DNA of 64,000 nucleotides from Xanthobacteraceae bacterium (lineage in GTDB: Bacteria; Pseudomonadota; Alphaproteobacteria; Rhizobiales; Xanthobacteraceae). The position numbers and the translations under genes were made by a program. The stretch is taken from contig JAIELW010000011.1 in NCBI GenBank assembly GCA_019752575.1, positions 1 to 64,000 on the forward strand, given 5' to 3'. Of the stretch, positions 28,298 to 37,236 are shown piece by piece (position 1 is the first letter of the stretch; every line of letters starts with the position of its first letter). The notes under the pieces were generated by a model. The model saw only the letters and a program-made list of their open reading frames with translations. It did not search any database and was not told where the DNA came from.

Positions 28298-30289
28298 TCA
28301 GCCGCCGAGCCGCTGAATCGCGCGGCGGCTCGTTTCGCGGTTCGGCTCGCGCCGCAATGCTTCGCGGAAGTCGGCAAGCGCGTCGGTGCGGTTGCCGAGC
28401 TTCTCGAAAACGACACCGCGCTTCTCGTAATCGACAGCCATAAGATCCCTGCCCGCGCGAATGATGCTGTCGAGATCGGCTTTGGCGCGATTGAGATCGT
28501 CCGTGCGTGTGGTGCCGGCGCTATCGGCACGGCTGACGAAGATGTCTGCGCGCTCACGGTAATAATTCGTTTCGTTCGGCGCGAGCTTAATTGCCTCGTT
28601 GTAATCGTTGAGCGCGCGCGCGAAATCGCTACGGTAGCCGTGCGCGGCCCCGCGGCGCGCATAATAGAGGCCCGTCTGCGGCGAGAGCCGGATCGCATCA
28701 GAGTAATCCGCGACCGCTGCGATATAGTCTTTCTTCGAGATATTCGTCCGCCCGCGTAGCGAATAATAATAAGCGCTGCGCGAATTGAGCTGGATCGCGC
28801 GGGTCTGGTCCGAGATCGCCCGGTCATATTCGTTCGCGAACCAATAGGCCGTACCGCGGCTGGCAAAGTTGTCCGGGTCGCTGGGCTCGAGACGGATCAC
28901 TTCCGTGAGATCCGCGATCTGTTCGGCATATTGCTTCGTGACGCCGTAGTCGGACGCACGGCCTTTCAGTGCCGCAAGACGCGAGGCGTTGTCTGCCGCG
29001 AGCCGCAACGCCTCACTGTAGGCTGCAATCGCTTCGCTATGCTTGCCTTCGCTGCTAAGCCGCTCCGCCCGCTCGATCGCCGCGCGCGCAGTGCCCGCGG
29101 GTTGCGTCTTCTGTTTCTGTGTAGTTGTCGTGGTCGTCGTCGCCGGTTGCTGCGAGTTCAACGAGGCAATGAGTACGCCCGCGACGATGAGCACGACCGA
29201 CGCGATTGCCGCAATGCCGATCCATGAGCGCGGCACCTTACGCGCAGCCACACCGGCCGCAGCTGCCTCAGGTTGCGCTGCCGCCGGACCCTGCACTTTC
29301 GCGCCGGGTCCCGAAAATCCCGGCGTCGGCATCGGCTGCACTTTCGCCGGTTTCGTCGGAGCAATCGCAGCAGTCTTTCTGCCGTCGTCTTTCAACCCCG
29401 CGCGAAATTCGGCAATGCTCGAAGGCCTGTCCGCGGGCTTGAGCGAAAGCGAGCGGTCAATGGTATCGATCGCGGCCTGCGGCAGCGGGATGCGCGCTGT
29501 CTGCGCAACCGAGAGATAAGGGTCAGCTCCCTTGAGCACGAGATCGTTCTTGCGCTTGTCGGAGTCGACCGGCGGATGGCCGCTGACTGCGCGATAGACC
29601 ACTGCGCCGAGCGCATAGACATCGGCGCGCGGATCGAGTTCGGCACCCTCATCCATCTGCTCCGGCGGCGAGTAGTGCTGCTTCGCGACGCCGTAGCTGC
29701 GCCCCGATGCCGCGCGGGTCTGCGCCTGCTGCGCGATGATCTTGATCGCGCCGAAGTCGATCAACATCGGCCGCCCGTCCTTGCGGATCATAATGTTGTC
29801 GGGCGCGATGTCGCGGTGAATGAATTTCTTCGCGTGCACATATTCGAGCGCGTCGCAGATCGGTTCGAGCACCGTGCGCACATCCGCAAGCCTGACCGCG
29901 GTGTCCTTCTTTCGCAGCCACTGCTCCAGCGTCTCGCCGTCCACCTGCTCCATGAACATGTAGCCGGTCTCGTTCGCCGGAACGTAATTCAGGACACTTA
30001 CGATGTTCGGGTGACTGAAATCGCAAAGTTCGGTGGTGGAGCGGCGGAAGCGCTCGAGCGCCCAGGCGACGACATCGGTGTCCTCGCGCGAAAAGACGAC
30101 ATGCGTTGCGTTCTCGCGCGAAGCGATTCCGCGCGGGAAGAACTCCTTGATCGCCGCCCGCCGCCGCGTGACCGGATTGAAACCCTCGTAAGTGATGCCG
30201 AAACCGCCGACCCCGAGCACGCGGACGATTTCATAGCCGGAAATCTCGGTCCCGACCGGAAGCGCAAAGGGATATTGCGGATCGCTCAA
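28298..30289 (-). CDS. Membrane Ser/Thr protein kinase with C-terminal TPR repeats (kinase A)
   Basis: This is a 663-residue Hanks-type kinase. The domain (about residues 18-300) has GVGGFGITYEG, the ATP-binding Lys48 in AAIKEFFPRG, HRDIAPDN at 158-165 and LIDFG at 177-180. The catalytic-loop Lys is Ala, as in this IKEFFP-type bacterial branch. A Pro/Ala linker, one TM helix (about 355-375, SWIGIAAIASVVLIVAGVLI), a Thr-rich stretch and about seven TPR units (about 400-660) follow. The TPRs would be periplasmic, so it may sense envelope proteins. It starts at TTG, overlapping the stop of kinase B by four bases. Confidence 0.88.
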   Translation of the reverse strand: MSDPQYPFALPVGTEISGYEIVRVLGVGGFGITYEGFNPVTRRRAAIKEFFPRGIASRENATHVVFSREDTDVVAWALERFRRSTTELCDFSHPNIVSVLNYVPANETGYMFMEQVDGETLEQWLRKKDTAVRLADVRTVLEPICDALEYVHAKKFIHRDIAPDNIMIRKDGRPMLIDFGAIKIIAQQAQTRAASGRSYGVAKQHYSPPEQMDEGAELDPRADVYALGAVVYRAVSGHPPVDSDKRKNDLVLKGADPYLSVAQTARIPLPQAAIDTIDRSLSLKPADRPSSIAEFRAGLKDDGRKTAAIAPTKPAKVQPMPTPGFSGPGAKVQGPAAAQPEAAAAGVAARKVPRSWIGIAAIASVVLIVAGVLIASLNSQQPATTTTTTTQKQKTQPAGTARAAIERAERLSSEGKHSEAIAAYSEALRLAADNASRLAALKGRASDYGVTKQYAEQIADLTEVIRLEPSDPDNFASRGTAYWFANEYDRAISDQTRAIQLNSRSAYYYSLRGRTNISKKDYIAAVADYSDAIRLSPQTGLYYARRGAAHGYRSDFARALNDYNEAIKLAPNETNYYRERADIFVSRADSAGTTRTDDLNRAKADLDSIIRAGRDLMAVDYEKRGVVFEKLGNRTDALADFREALRREPNRETSRRAIQRLGG

Positions 30290-32508
30290 GGCTGCGCGCC
30301 GAGCCGCTGCAGTGCCTCGCGGCTACGAGAAAGATTAGAGTCGAGCTTGAGCGCTTCGCGGAATTCCCTGATGGCATCGTCGCGCCGGCCGAGCCCTTCC
30401 AGCGCAAGCCCGCGTCCCTCGCGCGCAAGCGCTCGCTTCGGATCGACGCGTGCCACGTCGGAGAAATCGGAATAGGCGGCGACGAAATCTCTGCGCGTGA
30501 GATTGACGCGCCCGCGGCCGAGCAGTGCGTTGACGCTCGCGCGATCGATCCCGAGCGCATCGGTGAAATCCTTTAGCGCGCGGTCGGGATCGTTGAGATC
30601 CTCGTATGCGCGGCCACGCCCGACAAGGGCGTTCAGGTTTCTCGGCTCTAACCGCAACGCGCTCGAGAAATCCTCAAGCGCACGTTGCGGATTGCGGTTC
30701 GACGCGTGCGCGGTGCCTCTATTCGCATAAGCCACCGCGTATTTCGGGTCGATTGTGATCACCTCGCTGTAGCTGGCGATGGCGCGGTCATACTCGCGGC
30801 GATCGAGATACAGGTTGCCCTTGGTGTTGTGGGCGAGCGCAAACTTCGGATCGAGCCGCAGCGAATTCTCGATGTCTTCAAAGGCACGCTCGCCGTTGCC
30901 GCGTTCGCGCCAGACAATTGCGCGATTGAGATAGGGAATCGAGGCATCCTTCGAACTTGAATCGAGCCGGATCGCGGTCGAATAGTCGTCGAAGGCGCGG
31001 TCGCGGTCGCCGATGCGGTGATAGGACAGCCCACGATTAATGTAGGCGTTCACGAATTTCGCATCGAGCCGGATCGCGTCGCTGTATTCCTCGATCGCCT
31101 GCCGGTAGTTACCTCGTTGCCGCAGATCGTTGCCACGGCGGAAAAGTTCGTTCGCATCGCGTGCGGGCTGTTGCGTCTGCTTCTCTTCGCGGGGCGATAC
31201 CTGCTTCTGGGTCTGTTGTTTCTGTTGTTGCTGCTGTTGTTGCTGGCGCGGCTCCTCGCGGCTCATGATCCGCATGCCGGTCATGCCCTCGAAGAAATTC
31301 ACGAGCGGCCGGTGCAGGAGCACGGCGGCACCGCCAACCAAGATAAAAACCACGGCCGCGATGTTCGCAATCGAAATGCCGGAGCGTTTGGCTGCGGGAG
31401 CCGCGTTTCCGGGCGGCGTGTACGGCTGTCCCTGATCGGCAGGTTTCGATTGTGGCTCGTAAGGCGGCGGAACCGGCTCCGAATAGGCCGTCATCGGCAT
31501 GGACGCGGACTGCATGATCGGCGCCGTGACGTCCATCGGTTTCTGCGGCTGGATTATACGCGTTGCAGGCTGATTGGAGGCGGCGGTACTTGGCTCGCTC
31601 GCGCGTACCGCGAGCTTCGCGCGGAATTCGGCGACTGTCGCCGGGCGCTCCTTCGGACGCAGCGACATCGCGGCGTCGATGGCCGATGCAAACTCCGCTG
31701 GGACCGGAACCTGCGCGGCCTGCGCGAGCGGAATATATGAGTCCTGTCCTTTCAGCGCCGTATCGGTCTTGCGCTTGTCGGCATCCATCGGCGGTTTGCC
31801 AGCAAGCGTGCGATAGATCGTGGCCGCGAGCGAATAAACATCCATCCGCGGATCGACGCTGCCGCTGTCGCCGCCCTGCTCGGGCGGCGAATAGTTCGCC
31901 TTGAGCACGCCGAAGCTCTTGGGCGAAGGTCCGTGCGCAAGCGTCTGGTGCGCGATCAGCTTGAGTGCGCCGAAATCGATCAGCACCGGGCGGCCGTCGG
32001 CGCGGATCATGATATTGTCCGGCGCGATGTCGCGGTGGATTACGCCGTTGGCGTGTACATATTCCAGCGCGTCGAAGATCGGGTCGAAGATCGGCCCGAG
32101 TTCCGAAAGCTGCGGCGGCGACGGACGCGATTTCAGCCAGTCTTCGAGTGTCTGCCCCTCGACATGCTCCATCACCATGTAGCCGGTACCGTTGTCGGCG
32201 ACATAGTTCAGCACTTCGATGATGTTTGGGTGCTTCAGCTTGGCCAGGCGATTGGCGGAATCGGCGAAACGCTTCAGCGCCCAGGACACCACCTCGCCGT
32301 CCTGCTTCGAATAGGCGATGCGGGTCGCGTCGTCGCGCGAGGCGATGCCGCGCGGGAAGAATTCCTTGATCGCGACACGGCGCTCCGTGATCGGGTTGAA
32401 GCCTTCATAAGTAATGCCGAAGCCTCCCGCGCCGATCGCGCGCACGACTTCGTAGCCCGTGATCATGGTTCCAGGCCGAAGCGCGAATGGCATGTCGGTG
32501 GTACGCAA
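30286..32508 (-). CDS. Membrane Ser/Thr protein kinase with C-terminal TPR repeats (kinase B)
   Basis: A 740-residue paralogue of kinase A, with identical spacing of key residues: GAGGFGITYEG, Lys48 in VAIKEFFPRG, HRDIAPDN at 158-165, LIDFG at 177-180. After the kinase domain come a Pro-rich linker, one TM helix (SIANIAAVVFILVGGAAVLL), a Gln-rich run (about ten Gln) and about eight TPR units to the C-terminus. It probably starts at TTG 32508: this aligns residue for residue with kinase A (MRTTDMPFAL/MSDPQYPFAL) and follows AAGGGGGCG. The pair arose by tandem duplication and lies directly downstream of degP on the same strand. Confidence 0.88.
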   Translation of the reverse strand: MRTTDMPFALRPGTMITGYEVVRAIGAGGFGITYEGFNPITERRVAIKEFFPRGIASRDDATRIAYSKQDGEVVSWALKRFADSANRLAKLKHPNIIEVLNYVADNGTGYMVMEHVEGQTLEDWLKSRPSPPQLSELGPIFDPIFDALEYVHANGVIHRDIAPDNIMIRADGRPVLIDFGALKLIAHQTLAHGPSPKSFGVLKANYSPPEQGGDSGSVDPRMDVYSLAATIYRTLAGKPPMDADKRKTDTALKGQDSYIPLAQAAQVPVPAEFASAIDAAMSLRPKERPATVAEFRAKLAVRASEPSTAASNQPATRIIQPQKPMDVTAPIMQSASMPMTAYSEPVPPPYEPQSKPADQGQPYTPPGNAAPAAKRSGISIANIAAVVFILVGGAAVLLHRPLVNFFEGMTGMRIMSREEPRQQQQQQQQKQQTQKQVSPREEKQTQQPARDANELFRRGNDLRQRGNYRQAIEEYSDAIRLDAKFVNAYINRGLSYHRIGDRDRAFDDYSTAIRLDSSSKDASIPYLNRAIVWRERGNGERAFEDIENSLRLDPKFALAHNTKGNLYLDRREYDRAIASYSEVITIDPKYAVAYANRGTAHASNRNPQRALEDFSSALRLEPRNLNALVGRGRAYEDLNDPDRALKDFTDALGIDRASVNALLGRGRVNLTRRDFVAAYSDFSDVARVDPKRALAREGRGLALEGLGRRDDAIREFREALKLDSNLSRSREALQRLGAQP

Positions 32509-32614
32509 AGGGCCGCCCCCTTGGAAATTGCGGCAGGATGCTAACGGCTTGGCTTTTCTCGCGCAAACGAGATTGCGCGAGCAGCCTACAACTAGCCGTG
32601 AGGTGTGACGGTTG

Positions 32615-34102
32615 TTACTGGATTTCGACGGCGACGAAGCGCTGTTCCCCGCCCGGATTGACCAGGAGGAGCAGCGCCGACTTCTTGCCGGCCTTTTTCA
32701 GCGCGTCCACGCGCGTACGCATTTCGGCGGCAGTCGTGACCGCCTCGCCGGAAACTTCGACCAGCACGACGCCGGCCTGCACGTTCTGGTCCGCGGCGTT
32801 CGATTCCGGATCGACGCCGGTGACGACGAGACCTTTCAGATTTTCCTTAAGCTTGTAGCGGCGGCGCAGTTCGTCGCTCAGCGCGGACAATTCAAGTCCG
32901 AGGGGGCGATTCTGCGCCTGCTTCGATTTCTGCGGCTGTTGCGGCTCCGCTTTGGTCTGACGGTTCGTTTTTTTGTCGGTGTCCGCGAGTTTCGCGACCT
33001 GAATCCTGAGCGTCTGCTCCTTGCCTTTGCGGATGACGACGACATCGACGGTCTTGCCGATTTCGCTGCCCGCCACGATGCGCGGAAGGTTGCGCATCTC
33101 GCGCACTTCCTGACCGTTGAAACGAATGACAACGTCGCCGGCAAGCATACCGCCCTTCATGGCAGGCCCGTTCTCGCCCACCGCCGCGATCAGCGCGCCG
33201 CTCGCGCGCGGCAGACCGAGGCTTTCGGCGATCTGGTCATCGACCGCTTGAATCGAGACGCCGATCCAGCCGCGCTGGATCTCGCCGGATTCGCGGAGCT
33301 GTTTGATCAGCGGCGCAACGGTGTTCGCCGGAATGGCGAAGCCGATACCGATGGAACCGCCGGTTTGCGAGAAGATCGCAGTGTTGATGCCGATCACTTC
33401 GCCCTGAAGGTTGAACAATGGACCGCCGGAGTTGCCGCGGTTGATCGCGGCATCGGTCTGGATGAAGTCGTCATAGAGCGAAGACTCGATGTTGCGGTTG
33501 CGCGCGGAAATGACACCGACCGTCACCGAGCCGCCAAGGCCGAACGGATTGCCGATCGCGATCACCCATTCGCCGACACGGGTTTTGTCGCTGTCGCCGA
33601 AGGTGACGGCTTTCAGCGGCGTCTTCGGCTTCACGCGAAGCACCGCCAGATCGATCTTCTCGTCGCGGCCGAGGAGCTCGGCTTTCAGCTTCGAGCCGTC
33701 CGCGAAGTTCACGATGATTTCGTCGGCCTCGGCGATCACGTGATTGTTCGTGATCACGATGCCGGACGGATCGATGACGAAGCCAGAGCCGAGCGAAGAC
33801 ACTTTACGCTGCCGCTTCGGATCGCCGTCGTTCTTGTTCTTGAAGAATTCCTCGAAGAATTCCTCGAACGGCGAACCGGGCGGCAGTTGCGGCATCGGTA
33901 CGCTTTGTGACGGATTCACGTTCTGCGACGTCGAAATGTTAACGACCGCCGTCTGCACGCGATCAGCGACGTCCGCGACGTTGTCGGGGCCGCGCGTCTG
34001 CGCGCGGGTGACGTGCGGTGCTGCAAAAATGAGCGCAGCAGCGACTGCCGCGACACCCAATCGAACGAGAAGCGGAGATCCGGTTTCGCGCAAAGCGGGC
34101 AT
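32615..34102 (-). CDS. Do-family periplasmic serine protease (DegP/HtrA)
   Basis: This roughly 495-residue envelope protease/chaperone degrades misfolded periplasmic proteins. It has a signal peptide (cleavage near ARA at residue 34), a trypsin-like domain with His121 (TNNHVIA), Asp151 (KIDLAVL) and Ser225 (GNSGGPLF), then two PDZ domains (about 290-380 and 405-490) joined by a Gln/Lys-rich linker. The frame is open to 34267; the ATG at 34102 gives a proper signal peptide. It follows DUF2065-hflC-hflK in the usual order, and in this genome is followed by the two kinases. Confidence 0.95.
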   Translation of the reverse strand: MPALRETGSPLLVRLGVAAVAAALIFAAPHVTRAQTRGPDNVADVADRVQTAVVNISTSQNVNPSQSVPMPQLPPGSPFEEFFEEFFKNKNDGDPKRQRKVSSLGSGFVIDPSGIVITNNHVIAEADEIIVNFADGSKLKAELLGRDEKIDLAVLRVKPKTPLKAVTFGDSDKTRVGEWVIAIGNPFGLGGSVTVGVISARNRNIESSLYDDFIQTDAAINRGNSGGPLFNLQGEVIGINTAIFSQTGGSIGIGFAIPANTVAPLIKQLRESGEIQRGWIGVSIQAVDDQIAESLGLPRASGALIAAVGENGPAMKGGMLAGDVVIRFNGQEVREMRNLPRIVAGSEIGKTVDVVVIRKGKEQTLRIQVAKLADTDKKTNRQTKAEPQQPQKSKQAQNRPLGLELSALSDELRRRYKLKENLKGLVVTGVDPESNAADQNVQAGVVLVEVSGEAVTTAAEMRTRVDALKKAGKKSALLLLVNPGGEQRFVAVEIQ

Positions 34103-34229
34103 GGAGAGCCTGTTCCTCTGGCAATTCAGCGGGGCCTTAGCCGTGTTGTACAAAACTGCGCCCGAACGGCTTGTGACGCAAGCAGCGGGACGCCGGTTGG
34201 TTCCCGCAGTCCCGCAATTTACCGCGAGC

Positions 34230-34415
34230 TTATCGCCGCACGAACCAGACGATGAGCACTCCTGCAATCGCGGCGATCAGTCCCATCGCTCGCAGCGTGC
34301 TTTCGGATGCGTCAATGATCGCCGCAGCAGCCCGCTTCGCCGCACCCGGAAAGGCCGCGAGCGTCAGTCCCTCGATTGCGAGCAGGAGACCGAGCGCAGC
34401 GACGAGAAACGCCAT
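34230..34415 (-). CDS. DUF2065 small membrane protein
   Basis: This 61-residue protein has two hydrophobic helices (MAFLVAALGLLLAIEGLTLA and LRAMGLIAAIAGVLIVWFV) and a basic C-terminus (RR). This matches DUF2065 (YjeT-like), a family regularly found beside hflC/hflK and degP in proteobacteria. Its role is unknown; the context suggests a part of membrane-protein quality control. It starts 11 bases after the hflC stop. Confidence 0.9.
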   Translation of the reverse strand: MAFLVAALGLLLAIEGLTLAAFPGAAKRAAAAIIDASESTLRAMGLIAAIAGVLIVWFVRR

Positions 34416-34425
34416 CGGCGCCGGC

Positions 34426-35319
34426 TCAGCGCGCCGGCGCAGGCGTCTGCAAAACGCCGGACGGATTCTGGAAGTAACGGAAGAAATCCGAATCCGGCGA
34501 CAAAAGCATGCGTGTACCTTCCTTCGTCAAGCCGAGTTCGTAGGCTTGCATCGAGCGGTAGAACGCGAAGAAATCCTGATCCTGCTTGTAGGCGTCCGCG
34601 AAAATCTTGTTGCGCAGACCGTCGCCTTCGCCGCGCAGTTGCTCGCCTTTCGACGTCGCTTCCGCGATGATCACGGTCACATCGCGATCCGCCTTGGCGC
34701 GAATGGCCTGCGAAGCCTGGTTGCCCTGCGCGCGAATCTCGGCGGCTTCACGCTGACGCTCGGTCTGCATGCGCTGATAGACTGCCTGACTGTTCGCGTC
34801 GGGCAGATCGGCGCGGCGCAGACGCACATCGACGACTTCGATGCCGAAGTTGTTCTTCGCTTCGGCGTTCATGCCATCCTTGATGCGGCCCATGAGATCG
34901 GAGCGATCGTCGCGCACGACCTCGATGAACGTGGATTCGCCGAGCACGCGGCGCATCGACGAGTTCAGCACCGGCAATAGACGCGAATTCGCGCCTTCGA
35001 CGGTCGCAACCGACTGGTAGAATTTCAGCGGGTCGATGATGCGATAGCGCGCGAAAGCGTCGACCACGAGCCGCTTCTGGTCGGATGCGATGACTTCCTG
35101 CGGCGGGTTGTCGAGATCGAGGATACGCTTGTCGATCAGGATCACGGTGTCGATGAACGGCGCCTTATATTGCAATCCCGGCTCGATAATCACACGCCGC
35201 GGCTCGCCGAAGCGAAGCACCAGCGCCTGCTGCGTCTGATGGACGAAAAAGATCGACGAATAGACGGCGATCGCAGCGAGCGCGACCAGAACGGCGATTA
35301 CACCGGTAATCGTTCTCAT
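34426..35319 (-). CDS. hflC: FtsH protease modulator HflC
   Basis: This 297-residue SPFH/prohibitin-type protein forms, with HflK, a large periplasm-facing complex around the FtsH protease. It has one N-terminal TM helix (about residues 5-25, TGVIAVLVALAAIAVYSSIFFV), the SPFH domain from about 30 (ALVLRFGEPRRV), a long coiled-coil with ERQREAAEIRAQGNQAS, and a C-terminal strand DFFRYFQ. The start overlaps the hflK stop by four bases, giving translational coupling. Confidence 0.96.
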   Translation of the reverse strand: MRTITGVIAVLVALAAIAVYSSIFFVHQTQQALVLRFGEPRRVIIEPGLQYKAPFIDTVILIDKRILDLDNPPQEVIASDQKRLVVDAFARYRIIDPLKFYQSVATVEGANSRLLPVLNSSMRRVLGESTFIEVVRDDRSDLMGRIKDGMNAEAKNNFGIEVVDVRLRRADLPDANSQAVYQRMQTERQREAAEIRAQGNQASQAIRAKADRDVTVIIAEATSKGEQLRGEGDGLRNKIFADAYKQDQDFFAFYRSMQAYELGLTKEGTRMLLSPDSDFFRYFQNPSGVLQTPAPAR

Positions 35320-36443
35320 CGGCGTGCTCCTCCCTGCGGGGTCTGCCGCAGCAACTGATCGAGCGGAAGATAGGGTACGACGTTCGAGCCCTTGTTGCTC
35401 GGATCGAGAATGACCTTGTCGATGCCTCCGAGCACGCGTTCCATCGTCTCTAAATACATACGGCGGCGGGTGACTTCCGGCGCCAGCTTGTATTCCGCAA
35501 GAATTGAAAGGAAGCGCGCGGCCTGACCTTTCGCTTCCACGACTGTGCGCTCTTTATAAGCGTCCGCGGCTTGCAGAATGCGAGCCGCTTCGCCTCGCGC
35601 TTCGGGTACGACCCGGTTCGCATAGGTCTGCGCTTCGTTCTGGAGACGCTCGGCGTCGGCGCGAGCCGCCTGCACGTCGCGGAACGCGTCGATGACCTGG
35701 CTCGGCGGATCGACCTTCTGCATCTGCACGCGCGTGACGGTGATGCCGGCCTGGTAGCCGTCGAGAATCTTCTGCATCAGCTTCAGCACTTCCTGCTCGG
35801 TCGCAGCGCGCGCACCGGTCAGGATCGGCTGAATTTGCGCGCGTCCGATGACTTCACGCATCGCGGATTCGGCGACCGCTTTGATCGTGCCTTCAGGATT
35901 CTGAAGATTAAAGAGATAACGCCCTGCGTTATTAATGATCCAGAACACCGAGAAATCGACGTCGACGATGTTTTCATCGCCAGTCAGGATCAGGCTTTCT
36001 TCCGCGACGTCTCTCGTGATCGTGCCGCGGCGGAAGTCCTGCTGTTCGCGGAAGCCAATATCGATCTTGTTTTCGAAAGTGACGCGCGGCGTCAGCACCG
36101 TCTCGATCGGATACGGCAGGTGATAGTTCAGGCCCGGCTGCGTGGTCTGCACGAATTTGCCGAAGCGCAGCACGATGCCCTGCTCGTCCGTATTTACACG
36201 GTAGAAGCCGGAAAGCAGCCAGATGACGATAACCGCGAAAACCAGAATGAGCGCGCCGCGCCCGCCGAAATTGCCCGAGCCCGGCAACACGTTCTTGAGC
36301 TTGTCCTGTCCGCGCCGGATCAGCTCCTCGAGATCCGGCGGCTGATTGCCGCTACCGCGGCCCGGGCCCGGCTGTTGGCCCGACCCCCACGGCCCGCGCG
36401 GCCCTCCGCCCCACGGTCCGCCGCTCTGATTCTTCCATGACAT
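35316..36443 (-). CDS. hflK: FtsH protease modulator HflK
   Basis: The 375-residue partner of HflC. The first 45 residues are Gly/Pro-rich (MSWKNQSGGPWGGGPRGPWG), as in other HflK proteins. A TM helix lies at about 64-82 (ALILVFAVIVIWLLSGFY). The SPFH domain begins with GIVLRFGKFVQT, and a helical coiled coil with ARADAERLQNEAQTYANRV follows. It is the first gene of the hflK-hflC-DUF2065-degP block. Confidence 0.96.
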   Translation of the reverse strand: MSWKNQSGGPWGGGPRGPWGSGQQPGPGRGSGNQPPDLEELIRRGQDKLKNVLPGSGNFGGRGALILVFAVIVIWLLSGFYRVNTDEQGIVLRFGKFVQTTQPGLNYHLPYPIETVLTPRVTFENKIDIGFREQQDFRRGTITRDVAEESLILTGDENIVDVDFSVFWIINNAGRYLFNLQNPEGTIKAVAESAMREVIGRAQIQPILTGARAATEQEVLKLMQKILDGYQAGITVTRVQMQKVDPPSQVIDAFRDVQAARADAERLQNEAQTYANRVVPEARGEAARILQAADAYKERTVVEAKGQAARFLSILAEYKLAPEVTRRRMYLETMERVLGGIDKVILDPSNKGSNVVPYLPLDQLLRQTPQGGARR

Positions 36444-36579
36444 TGAAAAAGCCTCCGGTCGCGCGGGCTTTATGGAATGCCCGTTCTCGGTGTCGCGATG
36501 GTTATAGGGTAGCGATTGTGGCGGTTCAACGCGCGCACCTGTCGCGCTCGAAAACGCGATTTGCGCCCTTCCGGACGCC

Positions 36580-36819
36580 TTAGCCGCGCGTCCGGCCGCC
36601 GGAATAATGGGAGCGATAGTGGTCGAGCACGAACAGCCGGATCGCGGAGGACAGATTGCCCTGCTTCCGCTTCTGATCGACTTCCTGAACGATATCGGAC
36701 AGCGTCACTTTTCGTTCCGACGCGATGTGTTTCAGCGCATCCCAGAACGCATCTTCAAGGCTGACACTGGTTTTATGGCCGGCAATGACGATCGATCGCT
36801 TTACAACTGGGCTCTTCAT
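36580..36819 (-). CDS. Ribbon-helix-helix domain protein
   Basis: This 79-residue protein has a strand-helix-helix pattern typical of RHH DNA-binding proteins: VVKRSIVIAGHKTSVSLEDAFWDALKHIA followed by VTLSDIVQEVDQKR. It belongs to the short RHH_4-like group seen next to DUF4169 genes in rhizobia. Its start overlaps the DUF4169 stop by four bases. It could regulate a neighbouring gene such as fumC, but no operator was identified. Confidence 0.85.
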   Translation of the reverse strand: MKSPVVKRSIVIAGHKTSVSLEDAFWDALKHIASERKVTLSDIVQEVDQKRKQGNLSSAIRLFVLDHYRSHYSGGRTRG

Positions 36820-37007
36820 TTCTGACCTTCTCTATCTGCAAGCAAATGCAGACTGAGAGAATGCTCTCGTTTTTTCTCGAGCGTGGCGGTCAGCTTGCGC
36901 TCATGCGCGGGGCGGCCGAAGTGCACGCGATTCTGCGCGGCAACAGCATCTTTATCGGCGCGCGCATTGGCTTTTCGCGCGCGCCGCAGATTTACTATTT
37001 CGGCCAT
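36816..37007 (-). CDS. DUF4169 protein
   Basis: This 63-residue highly charged protein begins MAEIVNLRRARKANARADKD, which is the DUF4169 signature, and continues as a basic helix (HFGRPAHERKL). No function is known. The open frame reaches 37088, but the ATG at 37007 is the family start. It is divergent from fumC and coupled to the RHH gene, an arrangement I recall as recurrent in Rhizobiales. Confidence 0.87.
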   Translation of the reverse strand: MAEIVNLRRARKANARADKDAVAAQNRVHFGRPAHERKLTATLEKKREHSLSLHLLADREGQK

Positions 37008-37236
37008 CGGCCGCTTCCTCGTCCCATCCCCGGACACAACGGAATCTTGTGTTCCGTTTGCGTCAACGGCGGTGAACATTAGTGACAATAATCATCTTCG
37101 CAAGTGACAATTCGTTTGATTTTGCAGAGCGGTACTATGATGTTGTGCCTCGCGCTCGCAGCGCGATACGCGCGCTGCATCGCGAAGAACGGTAACGAGA
37201 TACGCTGACGCGCAGCTTAAGAAACGAGAACCGCCA

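Noticed and set aside
31200-31260. CAG/TGC-rich tract in kinase B as a possible tandem repeat locus
   Set aside because: It is an in-frame Gln-rich linker between the membrane helix and the TPRs, with mixed codons, not a separate repeat element.
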